Notes under the pieces: generated by a model
The model's database searches: none
What the model was told of the DNA's origin: nothing
Seen by the model: only the letters and a program-made list of their open reading frames with translations
Shown: piece by piece, positions 34,817-43,529 of the stretch
Numbering within the stretch: the stretch's first letter is position 1
Layout of the letters: each line of letters opens with the position of its first letter
Assembly (NCBI RefSeq): GCF_000621205.1
Contig: NZ_KK211229.1
Span: 143,807-207,806 of the forward strand
Length of the DNA stretch: 64,000 bases
Direction of reading: 5' to 3'
Source of the DNA: Halotalea alkalilenta DSM 17697
GTDB lineage: Bacteria > Pseudomonadota > Gammaproteobacteria > Pseudomonadales > Halomonadaceae
Position numbers and translations under genes: made by a program

Positions 34817-35625
34817 AGCGAATCTCCCTTGGTCTTGTTCTCCAGTCGACGGGCGAGCAGAGCGATCGGGTAGCAGTACGCGAAGAACATCGCCAGCACC
34901 GCCAGGTAGAAGTAGACGAGCGTGGTTTCGCTCTCCATCGAAAGCGTGGTGCGCAGCAGGGTGACGACCTCCTGCACCCCGGTGACGGTGGCCAGCGAGG
35001 TCGCGATCATCAGCAGCGCATAGAGGTTCATCCAGCCTGGGATCATGCGGCGAAACGCCTGGGGCAGGATCACCCGGCGGTAGATCTGTGCGGTGCTGTA
35101 GCCGAGCGAGCGTGCCGATTCCCACTGGCCGGCGTGCACCGACTGCACCGCGCCGCGGATCACCTCGGCGAAGTTCGCAGCGGTAGGCAGGCTCAAGCCG
35201 ATGATCGCTTTGGCCAGCGGCGAGAATTCGAACGTGACGCCGAGCAGGGTGAGCCGATAGGGCAGCAGGTAGAGCATCGCGAACAGCACCACCAGCCAGG
35301 GTGCGTTGCGCAGGAAGTTCATCACCACGAACGCGGGCTGGCGAACCAGCCTGCGCCGGGCCAGCAGCGATAGTCCCAGCAGCGTGCCGACCGCGGTGGC
35401 GATCGCCATCGACGCGATACCCATGACCACGTTGAGCAGGAAGCCACCGGTGATCGGCCAACCCTGGGCGCTTCCGGTCAACAGCAGCGGCAGGCGAGCG
35501 ATCACCCGGCTCCACTCGGCCGAGCCGCCGCGGGCGGCGTCGACCAGTACCAGGGCGATCACCGTCAGTAGGATGCCGACCAGCAGCAGGCGTTTGCGCT
35601 GTTCGTAGCTTGGATTGATCACCAT
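34813..35625 (-). CDS. Polar amino-acid ABC transporter permease
   Basis: A 270-residue HisM/GlnP-family permease. It has an N-terminal helix at about 13-30, a periplasmic region, then helices carrying MGIASMAIATAVGTLLGLSLL and the family's exit motif AKAIIGLSLPTAANFAEVIRGAVQSVHAGQWESARSLG, which carries the EAA loop. The start is 1 bp after the partner permease's stop and the end overlaps the ATPase gene, so the three are translationally linked. Confidence 0.92.
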   Translation of the reverse strand: MVINPSYEQRKRLLLVGILLTVIALVLVDAARGGSAEWSRVIARLPLLLTGSAQGWPITGGFLLNVVMGIASMAIATAVGTLLGLSLLARRRLVRQPAFVVMNFLRNAPWLVVLFAMLYLLPYRLTLLGVTFEFSPLAKAIIGLSLPTAANFAEVIRGAVQSVHAGQWESARSLGYSTAQIYRRVILPQAFRRMIPGWMNLYALLMIATSLATVTGVQEVVTLLRTTLSMESETTLVYFYLAVLAMFFAYCYPIALLARRLENKTKGDSL

Positions 35626-35626
35626 C

Positions 35627-36343
35627 TCACACCCCCTGTCCGTAGCCGGGATAAGCGAACAGCCGCTCGAGACGAAGCAGCGCCCAGCTCAGCAGGCTGA
35701 CCAGGGCCACGTAGATCACCAGCACCAGCAGCATCGCCTCCAGGGTACGGAAGGTATCGTTGTAGACCTGGCCGGCGGCGTACATCAGCTCCGGCACGGT
35801 GATCACCGAGGCCTGGGAGGTGGTCTTGAACAGGTTGGTGAGCACGTTGGTCAGCCCCGGCAGGCAGATCCGTGTGGCGATCGGTGCCTGCACGCGACGA
35901 AACAGCGCCCAGCGACCGTAGCCGAGCGAGCGCGCAGCCTCCAGGGTCGCCTTCGGTACGGCGTCGAGCCCTGAGCGAAAGGCCTCGACGCAGAGCGCGC
36001 CACCGAACAGGCTGAGCGATACCGACGCCGAGAAGAAGGCGTTGAACAGCGGCTGTTGCAGCCCGGTGACTGGATCTTCGATGGTGAAGCCGAGCTGGGT
36101 CAGGGTGAAGTAGAAAAACAGCATCTGCAAAAGCGGCGGGGTGTTGCGGAACACCTCGACGAACAGCTCGATCAGCGCATCCAGCCACCAGAGCCGCAAA
36201 GTCAGCCCCAGCGCACCGAACAGGCCGATCACCAGCGCTGCCAGCGACGATACCGCCGCGAGTTGCAAGGTGATCCACACCCCTTCGACCAACCATCCCT
36301 GGTAGGTCGGATCGAGCAGCCAAGTGAAGTCTAATCCGAACAT
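35627..36343 (-). CDS. Polar amino-acid ABC transporter permease
   Basis: A 238-residue HisQ/GltK-like permease with five hydrophobic segments. Key sequences are WITLQLAAVSSLAALVIGLFGALG, EVFRNTPPLLQMLFFYF and GGALCVEAFRSGLDAVPKATLEAARSLGYGRWALFRRV (EAA loop). It starts 11 bp after the binding-protein stop. With the next permease it forms a heterodimeric channel for a polar or cationic amino acid or amine. Confidence 0.92.
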   Translation of the reverse strand: MFGLDFTWLLDPTYQGWLVEGVWITLQLAAVSSLAALVIGLFGALGLTLRLWWLDALIELFVEVFRNTPPLLQMLFFYFTLTQLGFTIEDPVTGLQQPLFNAFFSASVSLSLFGGALCVEAFRSGLDAVPKATLEAARSLGYGRWALFRRVQAPIATRICLPGLTNVLTNLFKTTSQASVITVPELMYAAGQVYNDTFRTLEAMLLVLVIYVALVSLLSWALLRLERLFAYPGYGQGV

Positions 36344-36354
36344 GTGCTACCCGA

Positions 36355-37179
36355 TCATTCGCTGGCCGAGCGTGCGGCTTCAGCGCGCTGGGCGATGTAT
36401 TCGGAGGCGGGCATGTCGTAGTCCCGTTCCCACTCGATCAGCTTGTTCTCGCCCTCGGCCTTGACGATCGCTGCGTTGACCGCCTCGAGGAAGGCTTCGT
36501 CACCCTTGCGCACGCCGCCGGCCATCGGCAGGTACTCGTAGGGCTCGACGGCGATTTTGTAGTCCTCCCAGCCCGGCTCCTCGAGCTTCTTGCGCAGGCT
36601 CATGTCATCGAACGCCATCGCTACGCAGCGATTGTCCTTGAGCCCCCGATAGGCTTCCGGCAGGGCGGTGAAGTTGACCAGCCGGATGCCGTACTGCTCG
36701 GTCACCGTCTTGTTGAAGAACGAGCCCTGGATACCGCAGACGTTCTGGCCGCGCAGCTGTTCCCACTGAGTGAACTTGGCCTCCTTGCGCGCCAGTATCG
36801 ACGCGCCGGCGGCGGAGACGTACGGCACTGTGAAGTCGATCACTTTCTCGCGCTCAGGGGTGACACCGAGGGTAGCCATCACCAGGTCGATACGGCCGGT
36901 GTTGAGGAACTCGATACGGTTGGCCGCGACCACGGGCACCAGCTCGATCTTGTCCGGGGAGCCGAGCAGCTCGGCTGCGATGTAGCGGGCGAGCTCGATT
37001 TCGAAGCCGACGTTCTGGCCTTGGTCGTTGAGGTAGCCGTAGGGCTGGTAGTCGTTCTTGATCCCGACGGTGAGCACGCCACGTGCCTTGATGTCCTCGA
37101 GCGTATCGGCGTGGGCGCCGAGGGTGCCGAGCAGCAGGACACCGGAGAGGCTTGCGAGCAGTGCGTTACGCAATGACAT
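36355..37179 (-). CDS. Polar amino-acid ABC transporter binding protein (SBP family 3)
   Basis: A 274-residue family-3 binding protein with a Sec signal peptide (MSLRNALLASLSGVLLLGTL to AHA, before DTLEDI). The mature part has the usual VLTVGIKNDYQPYGYLNDQGQNVGFEIELARYIA opening, RIDLVMATLGVTPEREKVIDFTVPYV and AYRGLKDNRCVAMAFDD. It is the first gene of the six-gene minus-strand operon and is divergent from an IclR gene across a region with two inverted repeats. Substrate unknown; the two downstream amine oxidases point to an amine-bearing compound. Confidence 0.92.
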   Translation of the reverse strand: MSLRNALLASLSGVLLLGTLGAHADTLEDIKARGVLTVGIKNDYQPYGYLNDQGQNVGFEIELARYIAAELLGSPDKIELVPVVAANRIEFLNTGRIDLVMATLGVTPEREKVIDFTVPYVSAAGASILARKEAKFTQWEQLRGQNVCGIQGSFFNKTVTEQYGIRLVNFTALPEAYRGLKDNRCVAMAFDDMSLRKKLEEPGWEDYKIAVEPYEYLPMAGGVRKGDEAFLEAVNAAIVKAEGENKLIEWERDYDMPASEYIAQRAEAARSASE

Positions 37180-37324
37180 GATGCTTGGATCCTTTTGTTG
37201 TTGCTATGAGGGTCGCCATGCATGGGGTGATCGAGTCACGAGCGTGATGATCCGGTGCCTCGACCAGGGTGGCGGACTGGGTGATCGATGGTTGTGATTG
37301 GCACTTTAGCCTCCGATATGCTAA

Positions 37325-37339
37325 TTCTTGCGTCAAGAA
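37325..37339. promoter_or_regulatory. Inverted repeat in the IclR divergent promoter region
   Basis: TTCTTG-CGT-CAAGAA is a perfect 6-3-6 dyad located 146 bp upstream of the binding-protein start and 65 bp upstream of the IclR gene. It may be a second regulator site or a promoter-proximal operator. Confidence 0.4.
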
Positions 37340-37369
37340 AAATTCCACATCACGGCACATATCGATTTA

Positions 37370-37390
37370 ATATTCCATATTATGGAATAT
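37370..37390. promoter_or_regulatory. Perfect 21-bp dyad, probable IclR operator
   Basis: ATATTCCATA and TATGGAATAT are perfect 10-bp arms around one central T, lying 14-34 bp upstream of the IclR start codon. IclR-family operators are usually TGGAA/TTCCA-type palindromes, which fits. This position would allow autorepression as well as control of the divergent importer. Confidence 0.65.
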
Positions 37391-37403
37391 CGAAGGGGCG
37401 AAA

Positions 37404-38222
37404 ATGACGATACCTCGTGCCAAGAGCGGCGCCCAGCTGCTCGACCGTGCCGTTGCGCTGCTCGATCTGGTCGCCGATGGCAATAGCGAGGGCGAGACGC
37501 TGAAGTCGCTGTGTGAGCGCTCGAACCTCAACAAGCCGACCTGCCACCGGATTCTCAATGCCCTGGTCGAGCACGGTTTGCTCAATCGCGATCCGGAGGG
37601 CCGCCGCTACCGGCTCGGAACCAAACTGATGGTGTTCGGCGCCAAGGCCGCCAACGGCCCGGGGCTGCGCAGCCAGTGCCAGCCGGCGCTCGAACGGATG
37701 CGCCGCACGACGGGTGAGACCGCGATGCTGATGGCGCGCGATGGCGATGATTCGGTGTGCATCGATCGCTACGATGGCGACTGCCTGCTGCAGACCCTCA
37801 CCGGGTCGATCGGTGGCTCGGTACCGCTCGGCGTCGGGCCCGGCAGCCTGGCGATGCTCGCTTTCCTGCCCGAGGAGCAGTGCGAGGAGATCGTCGCGCG
37901 CAACCGTCCGCGGATCGCTGCCTATCCGGCACTCAGCGACGAAAGGCTGTGGCAGTTGATCGAGCAGACGCGCGTACAGGGCTATGCGCTCGACAGCGGC
38001 GAACTGCTGCCCGGCGTCGCCGGCATCTCGATGCCGTTGCACGTGGTCGAGACCGGGCCGATCGCCTCGCTCAGCTTGACCTTCCTTTCCGCACGGCTGA
38101 CGCCAGAACTGATAGAGCGCTACGTCGCGCTGCTGCGCGAGGAGATCGCGCTCATCGAGCCGTATCTCAACCCGCTGGATCGCAGGCTCACTTCCCCAGA
38201 GCGCGTACTCGGCCAGCACTGA
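37404..38222 (+). CDS. IclR-family transcriptional regulator
   Basis: A 272-residue IclR regulator. The N-terminal winged helix (about 10-70) includes LLDRAVALLDLVADG and LCERSNLNKPTCHRILNALVEHGLL, and the C-terminal GAF-like effector domain (about 90-260) includes GETAMLMARDGDDSVCIDRYDG and VAGISMPLH. It is divergent from the amino-acid importer and followed by an SDR and an FAD oxidase. It most likely controls both arms through the palindromes between the two transcription starts. Confidence 0.92.
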   Translation: MTIPRAKSGAQLLDRAVALLDLVADGNSEGETLKSLCERSNLNKPTCHRILNALVEHGLLNRDPEGRRYRLGTKLMVFGAKAANGPGLRSQCQPALERMRRTTGETAMLMARDGDDSVCIDRYDGDCLLQTLTGSIGGSVPLGVGPGSLAMLAFLPEEQCEEIVARNRPRIAAYPALSDERLWQLIEQTRVQGYALDSGELLPGVAGISMPLHVVETGPIASLSLTFLSARLTPELIERYVALLREEIALIEPYLNPLDRRLTSPERVLGQH

Positions 38223-38252
38223 GGCGTGTTCGACCCGATCAGGAGTGCCGAT

Positions 38253-38978
38253 ATGACCATGACGACCATCGATACCGCCGCCGGAGCGCCCCGCGTGGCG
38301 ATGATCAGCGGCGCCAGCCGCGGCATTGGCGCGGCGATCGCGCAGGAGCTGCTCAGCCACGGCTGGGCGGTGAGTCTCGGCTGCCGCCGCTCCGAGGAGG
38401 TCGTGCTCGATGCTTCGCTGCCGGTGATCGCCTGTCGCTACGATGCGCTCGACCCCAGCACCGATGAGACCTGGATCGATCAGACCCTGGCGCGCTTCGC
38501 ACGGCTGGACGCGGTGGTCCATAACGCCGGGGTGATGAACCCGCTCTCGGTGCTCGAAGCCAGTGATGAGGATTTCGACGCCACCTTCGACGTCAACGTC
38601 AAAGCGCCGATGCGGCTGACCCGCAAGCTCTGGCCCCACCTGGTAGCGAGCGGCGAGGGGCGGATAGTCACCCTGGCCTCGCTCTCCGCCAAGCGGGTCA
38701 AGGCGGAGCGCTCGAGTCTTTACTCGATGAGCAAGTTCGCCGTGCTGGCGCTCGCCCATGGACTGCGCAAGTGCGGCGAACCCCACGGGATTCGCTCGAC
38801 CGCGATCTGTCCCGGCTTCGTCGCCACCGACATGGGCACTGCGCTGACCCAGCTCGCGCCCGAGCGAATGACCCAGCCCGAAGACCTGGCACGGATCGTA
38901 CGCACCGTGCTTGAACTGCCGAGCAGCGCCAGCATCAGCGAGATTCCGGTCAACTGGACGGTCGAAGACGCCTACTGA
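38253..38978 (+). CDS. Short-chain dehydrogenase/reductase
   Basis: A 241-residue classical SDR. The cofactor motif is AMISGASRGIGAAIAQELL, NNAG is replaced by HNAG (AVVHNAGVMNP), the catalytic Ser is in IVTLASLSAKRV and the Tyr-x3-Lys is YSMSK. The product motif CPGFVATDMG follows. AGGAG precedes the ATG at 38253 by 7 bases. It lies 30 bp after the IclR gene and 47 bp before an FAD oxidase, so it probably handles an oxo or hydroxy intermediate of the amine pathway. Confidence 0.9.
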   Translation: MTMTTIDTAAGAPRVAMISGASRGIGAAIAQELLSHGWAVSLGCRRSEEVVLDASLPVIACRYDALDPSTDETWIDQTLARFARLDAVVHNAGVMNPLSVLEASDEDFDATFDVNVKAPMRLTRKLWPHLVASGEGRIVTLASLSAKRVKAERSSLYSMSKFAVLALAHGLRKCGEPHGIRSTAICPGFVATDMGTALTQLAPERMTQPEDLARIVRTVLELPSSASISEIPVNWTVEDAY

Positions 38979-39025
38979 GGCTTCGGGTGCCGTCAATTCG
39001 TCAACGACAATAACGAGGATGTCCG

Positions 39026-40354
39026 ATGGGGCCGCTCGTCGATGTAGTGCCCTCTTCCGATCGCTTTCCGCGTCGCGCAGAGGTGGTAGTGATCGGAGGA
39101 GGCATCGTGGGGGTCGCAACCGCCCTTGCGCTGGTGGAGAAAGGGATCGAAACCGTGTTGCTCGAGAAAGGCACCATCGCCGCCGAGCAGTCGAGCCGCA
39201 ACTGGGGCTGGTGCCGGCGTACCGGCCGTGATCTTCGCGAGCTGGCGTTGATCGAGGCGAGCATGCGGATGTGGGAGGGCATGAATGCGCGGCTCGGCCG
39301 GGAGACCGGCTTTCGTCGCCACGGCATCCTCTACGCCTCGCGCGACGAGCAGCAGCGCGACCGCCATCTGCGCTGGATCGAACATGCGCGCGAGCATGGC
39401 TTCGACAGCCGGATGCTGTCGCCTGCAGAGGTGGCCGAGCGCGTGCCGGGGCTCGCCGAACCCTTGGCCGGCGCGCTGGAGACGCCCGCCGATGGCCGCG
39501 CAGAACCGCAGAAGGCGGCGCCGGCAATGGCGATGGCGGCGATCGAGCGAGGGCTCAACCTGCAGCAGCACTGCGCGGTGCGTACCATCGAGCGCCAGGC
39601 GGGTCGGGTCGGCCAAGTGGTCACCGAGCATGGCGTGATCGACTGCCAGGCGGTAGTGGTCGCCGGTGGCGCCTGGTCGCGGCTGCTGCTCCAGGGCGTC
39701 GGCGAACGGCTGCCGCAGCTCAAGGTACTGTCCTCGGTGCTTCGCACCCGGCCGCTCGAACTGCCGATCGAACCCTGTGTCAGCCTCGGCGGTGTCGCGT
39801 TCCGCAAGCGCCTGGACGGCGGCTGGACGATCGCCAGCTCGGCGACCAATCTGGTCGAGCTGACCCCGGACAACCTGCGTTTCGCCCGCCTGTTCCTGCC
39901 CGCCTATCGGGTCGAGCACCGTAGCCTCAGTCTCAGGGTCGGCGCGCGCAGCTTCGACGAGGCCTTTCACTGGCGCCCCGGTCGCGCGGATGCGGTATCG
40001 ATCTATGAACGCCATCGGGTACTCGACCCCGCCCCGCACGCACCGGCGCTGGCCACGATGATCGACCGGCTCCGTCGCGCGGTGCCCGGCTTCGCCGGTC
40101 TCGAAGTGGCGCAGAGCTGGGGAGGGCTGATCGATACCATGCCGGATGCGATTCCGGTGATCTCGCCGGTCGAGCGGCTGCCGGGCGCCTTCGTCGCCAC
40201 CGGCTTCTCCGGCCACGGCTTCGGCATCGCCCCTGCCGCAGGCCGGCTGGTCGCCGACCTGGTGACCCAGGACGAGCCGATCGTCGACCCTCGGCCGTTT
40301 CGGGCGTCGCGCTTCGAGGATGGTGAGCGGATACGCGCCCAGCACTGGCTCTAG
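39026..40354 (+). CDS. FAD-dependent amino-acid oxidase/dehydrogenase (DAO family)
   Basis: A 442-residue flavoprotein. It has VVVIGGGIVGVATALALVEKGIETVLLEKG near the N-terminus, then SSRNWGWCRRTGRDLRELAL, and closes with ATGFSGHGFGIAPAAGRLVADLV. The RNWGWCR segment is typical of a DAO subgroup often annotated as D-amino-acid or glycine oxidase. It ends the IclR-SDR-oxidase arm of the bidirectional locus. It is the third FAD amine/amino-acid oxidase within 9 kb, which suggests successive oxidations of one compound or several related substrates. Confidence 0.88.
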   Translation: MGPLVDVVPSSDRFPRRAEVVVIGGGIVGVATALALVEKGIETVLLEKGTIAAEQSSRNWGWCRRTGRDLRELALIEASMRMWEGMNARLGRETGFRRHGILYASRDEQQRDRHLRWIEHAREHGFDSRMLSPAEVAERVPGLAEPLAGALETPADGRAEPQKAAPAMAMAAIERGLNLQQHCAVRTIERQAGRVGQVVTEHGVIDCQAVVVAGGAWSRLLLQGVGERLPQLKVLSSVLRTRPLELPIEPCVSLGGVAFRKRLDGGWTIASSATNLVELTPDNLRFARLFLPAYRVEHRSLSLRVGARSFDEAFHWRPGRADAVSIYERHRVLDPAPHAPALATMIDRLRRAVPGFAGLEVAQSWGGLIDTMPDAIPVISPVERLPGAFVATGFSGHGFGIAPAAGRLVADLVTQDEPIVDPRPFRASRFEDGERIRAQHWL

Positions 40355-40432
40355 TCGCCGCGGTGGTTTCGTCGGTAGCCTTCGTTACACTGCTGACGAG
40401 CGCTACCGCTATCCACCCTCCGGAGCCTTTTG

Positions 40433-41551
40433 ATGAGAACGATGATGACGATGGCCTTGATCTGTCTTGGGATCACGACCGCGGGGGCGCAGACGCCGGG
40501 CGAGGTGCCAAGGGAGGAGGGCGGGATCGCGCTGGCCGAGCGGCTGGGAGTGCCGCGTCCGGCGGTGATCGCCCATCGTGGGGCGTCGTTCGATGCACCC
40601 GAGTCGACCCGGGCGGCCTATCTGCTGGCGCGCGAGCAGGGGGCGGATTATCTCGAGCTCGATCTTCAGCGCACCGCCGATGGGGTGCTGGTGGCGGTGC
40701 ATGATGACACTCTGGGACGCACCAGCGACGTGGCCGAGCGCTTCCCTGATCGCGCGGATGCGCCGGTGAGCGCGTTCACCCTCGAGGAGCTCAAGTCGCT
40801 CGATGCCGGCACTTGGTTTAACCGGGCATTCCCCGAGCGCGCGCGTGAGACCTTCGCCGGGCTCGAGATCCTGACCCTCGATGAGGTGATCGATATCGCC
40901 GAAGGCGGCGTCAACCGCCCCGGCCTCTACATCGAGACCAAGCAGCCGAGCCAGTTCCCCGGTATCGAGCGTGAGCTGCGCGAGAAACTCGCCAGCCGGG
41001 GCTGGCTGGCACCGCGTGCCGAGGGCGAGGGTACGGTGAACGTAGCGGCGATGCCCGGGCGGGTGGTGCTGCAGACCTTCGAAAAAGCGAGCCTCGAGGC
41101 GCTGCAGCGCGAGATGCCGCAGGTGCCGAAGATCCTGCTGCTATGGCTCGGCGACGGCTACATCCCCGCCGCGGATGGCCCAGCGATGGGCGAGGGCGAG
41201 GACCCGGCGCGCTACTATGCGACCCTGCGGGTCCGCTCGTCCGAGGACTACCTGGCTTGGCTCGATTGGGCCAAGGCGCAGGGTGCGATCGGCGTCGGCC
41301 CCTCGGTTGCGCTGGCTGCAGGTGGCGAGCAGAGCTATCCCGACCTCGTTCAGCCGTGGATGAATCGCGCGGCCCACCAGCGCGGGCTGTTGATCCATCC
41401 CTACACCGTCGATGACGAAGTGGACTTCGCCCGGGTGCAGGCAGGTGGCGTCGACGGCTTCTTCACCAACCGCACCGGCGCGCTGCTCGCCTTCTACGGC
41501 CGCCCGCCCGCGGAGCCGATCGACACGATGCTCGAACGGCTGGGCTACTGA
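40433..41551 (+). CDS. Glycerophosphodiester phosphodiesterase (GlpQ-like), exported
   Basis: A 372-residue GDPD-fold enzyme that hydrolyses glycerophosphodiesters to glycerol-3-phosphate and an alcohol. It has a signal peptide (MRTMMTMALICLGITTAGA, cleavage before QTP). Active-site motifs are VIAHRGASFDAPEST (His and Glu), LELDLQRTADGVLVAVHDDTLGRTS (metal Glu/Asp and catalytic His), ETKQPSQFPGIE, and the C-terminal LIHPYTVDDEVDFARVQAGGVDGFFTN. CGGAG lies upstream of the chosen ATG, which follows an in-frame TTG. A strong terminator follows. Confidence 0.9.
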   Translation: MRTMMTMALICLGITTAGAQTPGEVPREEGGIALAERLGVPRPAVIAHRGASFDAPESTRAAYLLAREQGADYLELDLQRTADGVLVAVHDDTLGRTSDVAERFPDRADAPVSAFTLEELKSLDAGTWFNRAFPERARETFAGLEILTLDEVIDIAEGGVNRPGLYIETKQPSQFPGIERELREKLASRGWLAPRAEGEGTVNVAAMPGRVVLQTFEKASLEALQREMPQVPKILLLWLGDGYIPAADGPAMGEGEDPARYYATLRVRSSEDYLAWLDWAKAQGAIGVGPSVALAAGGEQSYPDLVQPWMNRAAHQRGLLIHPYTVDDEVDFARVQAGGVDGFFTNRTGALLAFYGRPPAEPIDTMLERLGY

Positions 41552-41581
41552 TCCACCCATATCGCTTCGCCGTAAACGACG

Positions 41582-41609
41582 ACGCCCGCGCGATCAGCGC
41601 GGGCGTTTT
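41582..41609. terminator. Rho-independent terminator after the phosphodiesterase gene
   Basis: A perfect 10-bp stem ACGCCCGCGC / GCGCGGGCGT with a 5-base loop GATCA is followed by TTT on the + strand. It lies 30 bp after the stop, and the convergent gene ends 7 bp beyond, so it may serve both. Confidence 0.8.
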
Positions 41610-41615
41610 CATGCC

Positions 41616-41948
41616 TCAGATCTTTTTCGTCACCGCATACGATCTCTTCTTTTCATGGATCGAGACGAGCCAGAGGAAAAGACCAAAGACCAGCGCCGCG
41701 GAGCCCAACGCCGCGGTGATTCTCGCCGGCAGGTCGGATTCCACCAGCAGTGCCGCGACCAGTGTGGCCCCATAAGCGCCGACACCCAGGCCGATGGCCG
41801 CCGCCACCCAAAGGATGTCGTCCTCCTTGCCCAGCCTGTCTTTCGTCATGCTGCTCAGCCGATTGAGTAATAGAGAGAGCGCCATCAGTACGGCAATGAC
41901 GGCGCAAACGATCAGTCCGTATAGGCTACCGTGCAGAAAGGGATTCAT
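41616..41948 (-). CDS. Small three-helix membrane protein, unknown function
   Basis: A 110-residue protein that I do not recognise. It has three hydrophobic segments (about residues 8-28, 46-68 and 76-97), a polar charged linker between helices 1 and 2 (SSMTKDRLGKEDD), and a basic C-terminus (HEKKRSYAVTKKI). A GGAGG ribosome site 4 bases before the ATG and codon-like composition support a real gene. It sits alone between the phosphodiesterase and the LacI regulator. A small inner-membrane protein is all that can be said. Confidence 0.7.
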   Translation of the reverse strand: MNPFLHGSLYGLIVCAVIAVLMALSLLLNRLSSMTKDRLGKEDDILWVAAAIGLGVGAYGATLVAALLVESDLPARITAALGSAALVFGLFLWLVSIHEKKRSYAVTKKI

Positions 41949-42180
41949 ATCGCCTCCGTTCCTTTATCTTTGTTTTGCGATCATTCGTTCCTGATGAGAG
42001 GAAATTCCTACGCTAGTGCGTCGCCGGATCTCACTCATTGACTCGAATCAATTCTGATCGAGTATGGGAATGAGACTTTAGTGGCGTAATTCGCCCTCCA
42101 CCTTTCGGTTCAGGCGGTGACTGGCGGGAAACCGCTTGCGTCGACGAAAAGGGTGCCTGGACCGGCGACGGTGAAGAGGA

Positions 42181-43257
42181 CTACCGGCCTTGTCGCGGCG
42201 TTGCGCAAGTGACAGGGCCGATCGACCCTCGCTCGATCAGCTCGGCATCGAAGTTCGGGATAGGCTCGGATGCTTCGCCGTGGAGCTGCCTGATCAACCG
42301 GTTGGCTGCCTCATGGCCCATGGCATAGACCGGTTGGGCAATTACGGTGAGTGCCGGAGTGACCAGTTCGGTCCAGGGGAAGTCGTCGTACATCACTAGA
42401 GAGATATCGCGGGGAATCTCGAGTCCGCGTCGCTTGAGCTCGCGCAATAGGTCGAGGGCGATCAAGTTATCCGAGGCCATCAGCGCGGTAGGCGGCGAGG
42501 GGCGCGAGAACAGCTCGTCGCAGATCCTGGCGATAGCCTCGCGATTGGTTGCGTTGGCCCGGACCAGCCCGGGATCGAGGACTTGTCCTGCCTGCGCTAG
42601 GGCGCGCTGCATGCCGGCGACACGCTGGGCGACGGGGGAGCTGCCCAGGTCGGTGAGCCGTTCATAGGGACGCTCGAGGCGCAGGCTGGTGAGGTAGGCG
42701 ATACGGTGATGGCCCTGTGCGATGAGCCGTTGGGTCGCGCGTTCGGCAGCGCGCTCGAAGCGGGCACTGATCACCTCGACTTCCAGCCCAGCGACCATGC
42801 GGTCGAACAGTACCAGTGCGCGACCTGCATTGATCACTTCCTGGAGATGGGCGTTATCGTTCGACCTGCAGGGGGCGACGATCAGCCCATCGACGCGCTT
42901 GTCCATCAGCACGCGTACGGCGTTGCGCTCGGTTTCTGGATTCTCGTCGGTATTGGCGAGGATCACATGGTAGCCGGCCTGTCTAGCGGCATCGGAAATG
43001 CCACGGGTAGCGAGGCCGAAGTGGGGGTTCTCGATGTCACCGACCACTACGCCGAGGCTGCGTGAGCGCCCAGTGCTCATGCTGCGTGCCAGTTCATTGG
43101 GTCGATAGCCAAGCCGTCGGGCGGCTGTCTGCACCCGGCTCGCGACCTCTTCGCTGACGGCGCCGTAGCCGCCCAAGGCACGCGCGGCCTGGGCCTTGGA
43201 AACCTTGGCCTCGCGGGCGACGTCGGCGACCGTACAGCGGCGGATCGGCTCACTCAT
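42181..43257 (-). CDS. LacI-family transcriptional regulator
   Basis: A 358-residue LacI-family repressor. The DNA-binding domain (about 8-60) reads TVADVAREAKVSKAQAARALGGYGAVSEEVASRVQTAARRLGYRPNELARSM, then the hinge, and a periplasmic-binding-like effector domain begins SLGVVVGDIENPHFGLA. It is divergent from an amino-acid importer operon, and two palindromes centred on ACCGGT, the typical LacI-family core, lie between them. LacI members usually sense sugars; control of an amino-acid importer plus an FAD oxidase is unusual and suggests an amino-sugar or amino-polyol-like inducer. Confidence 0.92.
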   Translation of the reverse strand: MSEPIRRCTVADVAREAKVSKAQAARALGGYGAVSEEVASRVQTAARRLGYRPNELARSMSTGRSRSLGVVVGDIENPHFGLATRGISDAARQAGYHVILANTDENPETERNAVRVLMDKRVDGLIVAPCRSNDNAHLQEVINAGRALVLFDRMVAGLEVEVISARFERAAERATQRLIAQGHHRIAYLTSLRLERPYERLTDLGSSPVAQRVAGMQRALAQAGQVLDPGLVRANATNREAIARICDELFSRPSPPTALMASDNLIALDLLRELKRRGLEIPRDISLVMYDDFPWTELVTPALTVIAQPVYAMGHEAANRLIRQLHGEASEPIPNFDAELIERGSIGPVTCATPRQGR

Positions 43258-43328
43258 CGTATTTGCCCCTCATCCATGCTCGATTGACGGTGTCCGAAAG
43301 TCCGTGTTAGATGGTAGGGCAATCGGTG

Positions 43329-43340
43329 GAGACCGGTCTC
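43329..43340. promoter_or_regulatory. LacI operator candidate 1
   Basis: GAGACCGGTCTC is a perfect 12-bp palindrome with the central CG of LacI-family operators, 72 bp upstream of the lacI-type gene. It shares the core of the second site, 103 bp away centre to centre, so DNA looping or separate control of the two genes is possible. Confidence 0.7.
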
Positions 43341-43429
43341 AATCATAGCGATCGAGCGCTGCTCTCCACAACCCTCCACCTGCCTACCGGATGCCGCGGA
43401 GGGGTTGACGGGTAGACGTTCGGCTGCCT

Positions 43430-43445
43430 TTGAGACCGGTCTCAA
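43430..43445. promoter_or_regulatory. LacI operator candidate 2
   Basis: TTGAGACCGGTCTCAA is a perfect 16-bp palindrome that extends the 12-bp core of site 1. It lies 84 bp upstream of the binding-protein ATG, a suitable position for repression of the importer operon. Confidence 0.75.
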
Positions 43446-43529
43446 CGGTGTGCCGGCAACCTAGTCTCGCATTATCGCGAGGCTCAATGATGCGATCTCT
43501 TATCCAACGACAAAACTCATGGAGTACGC

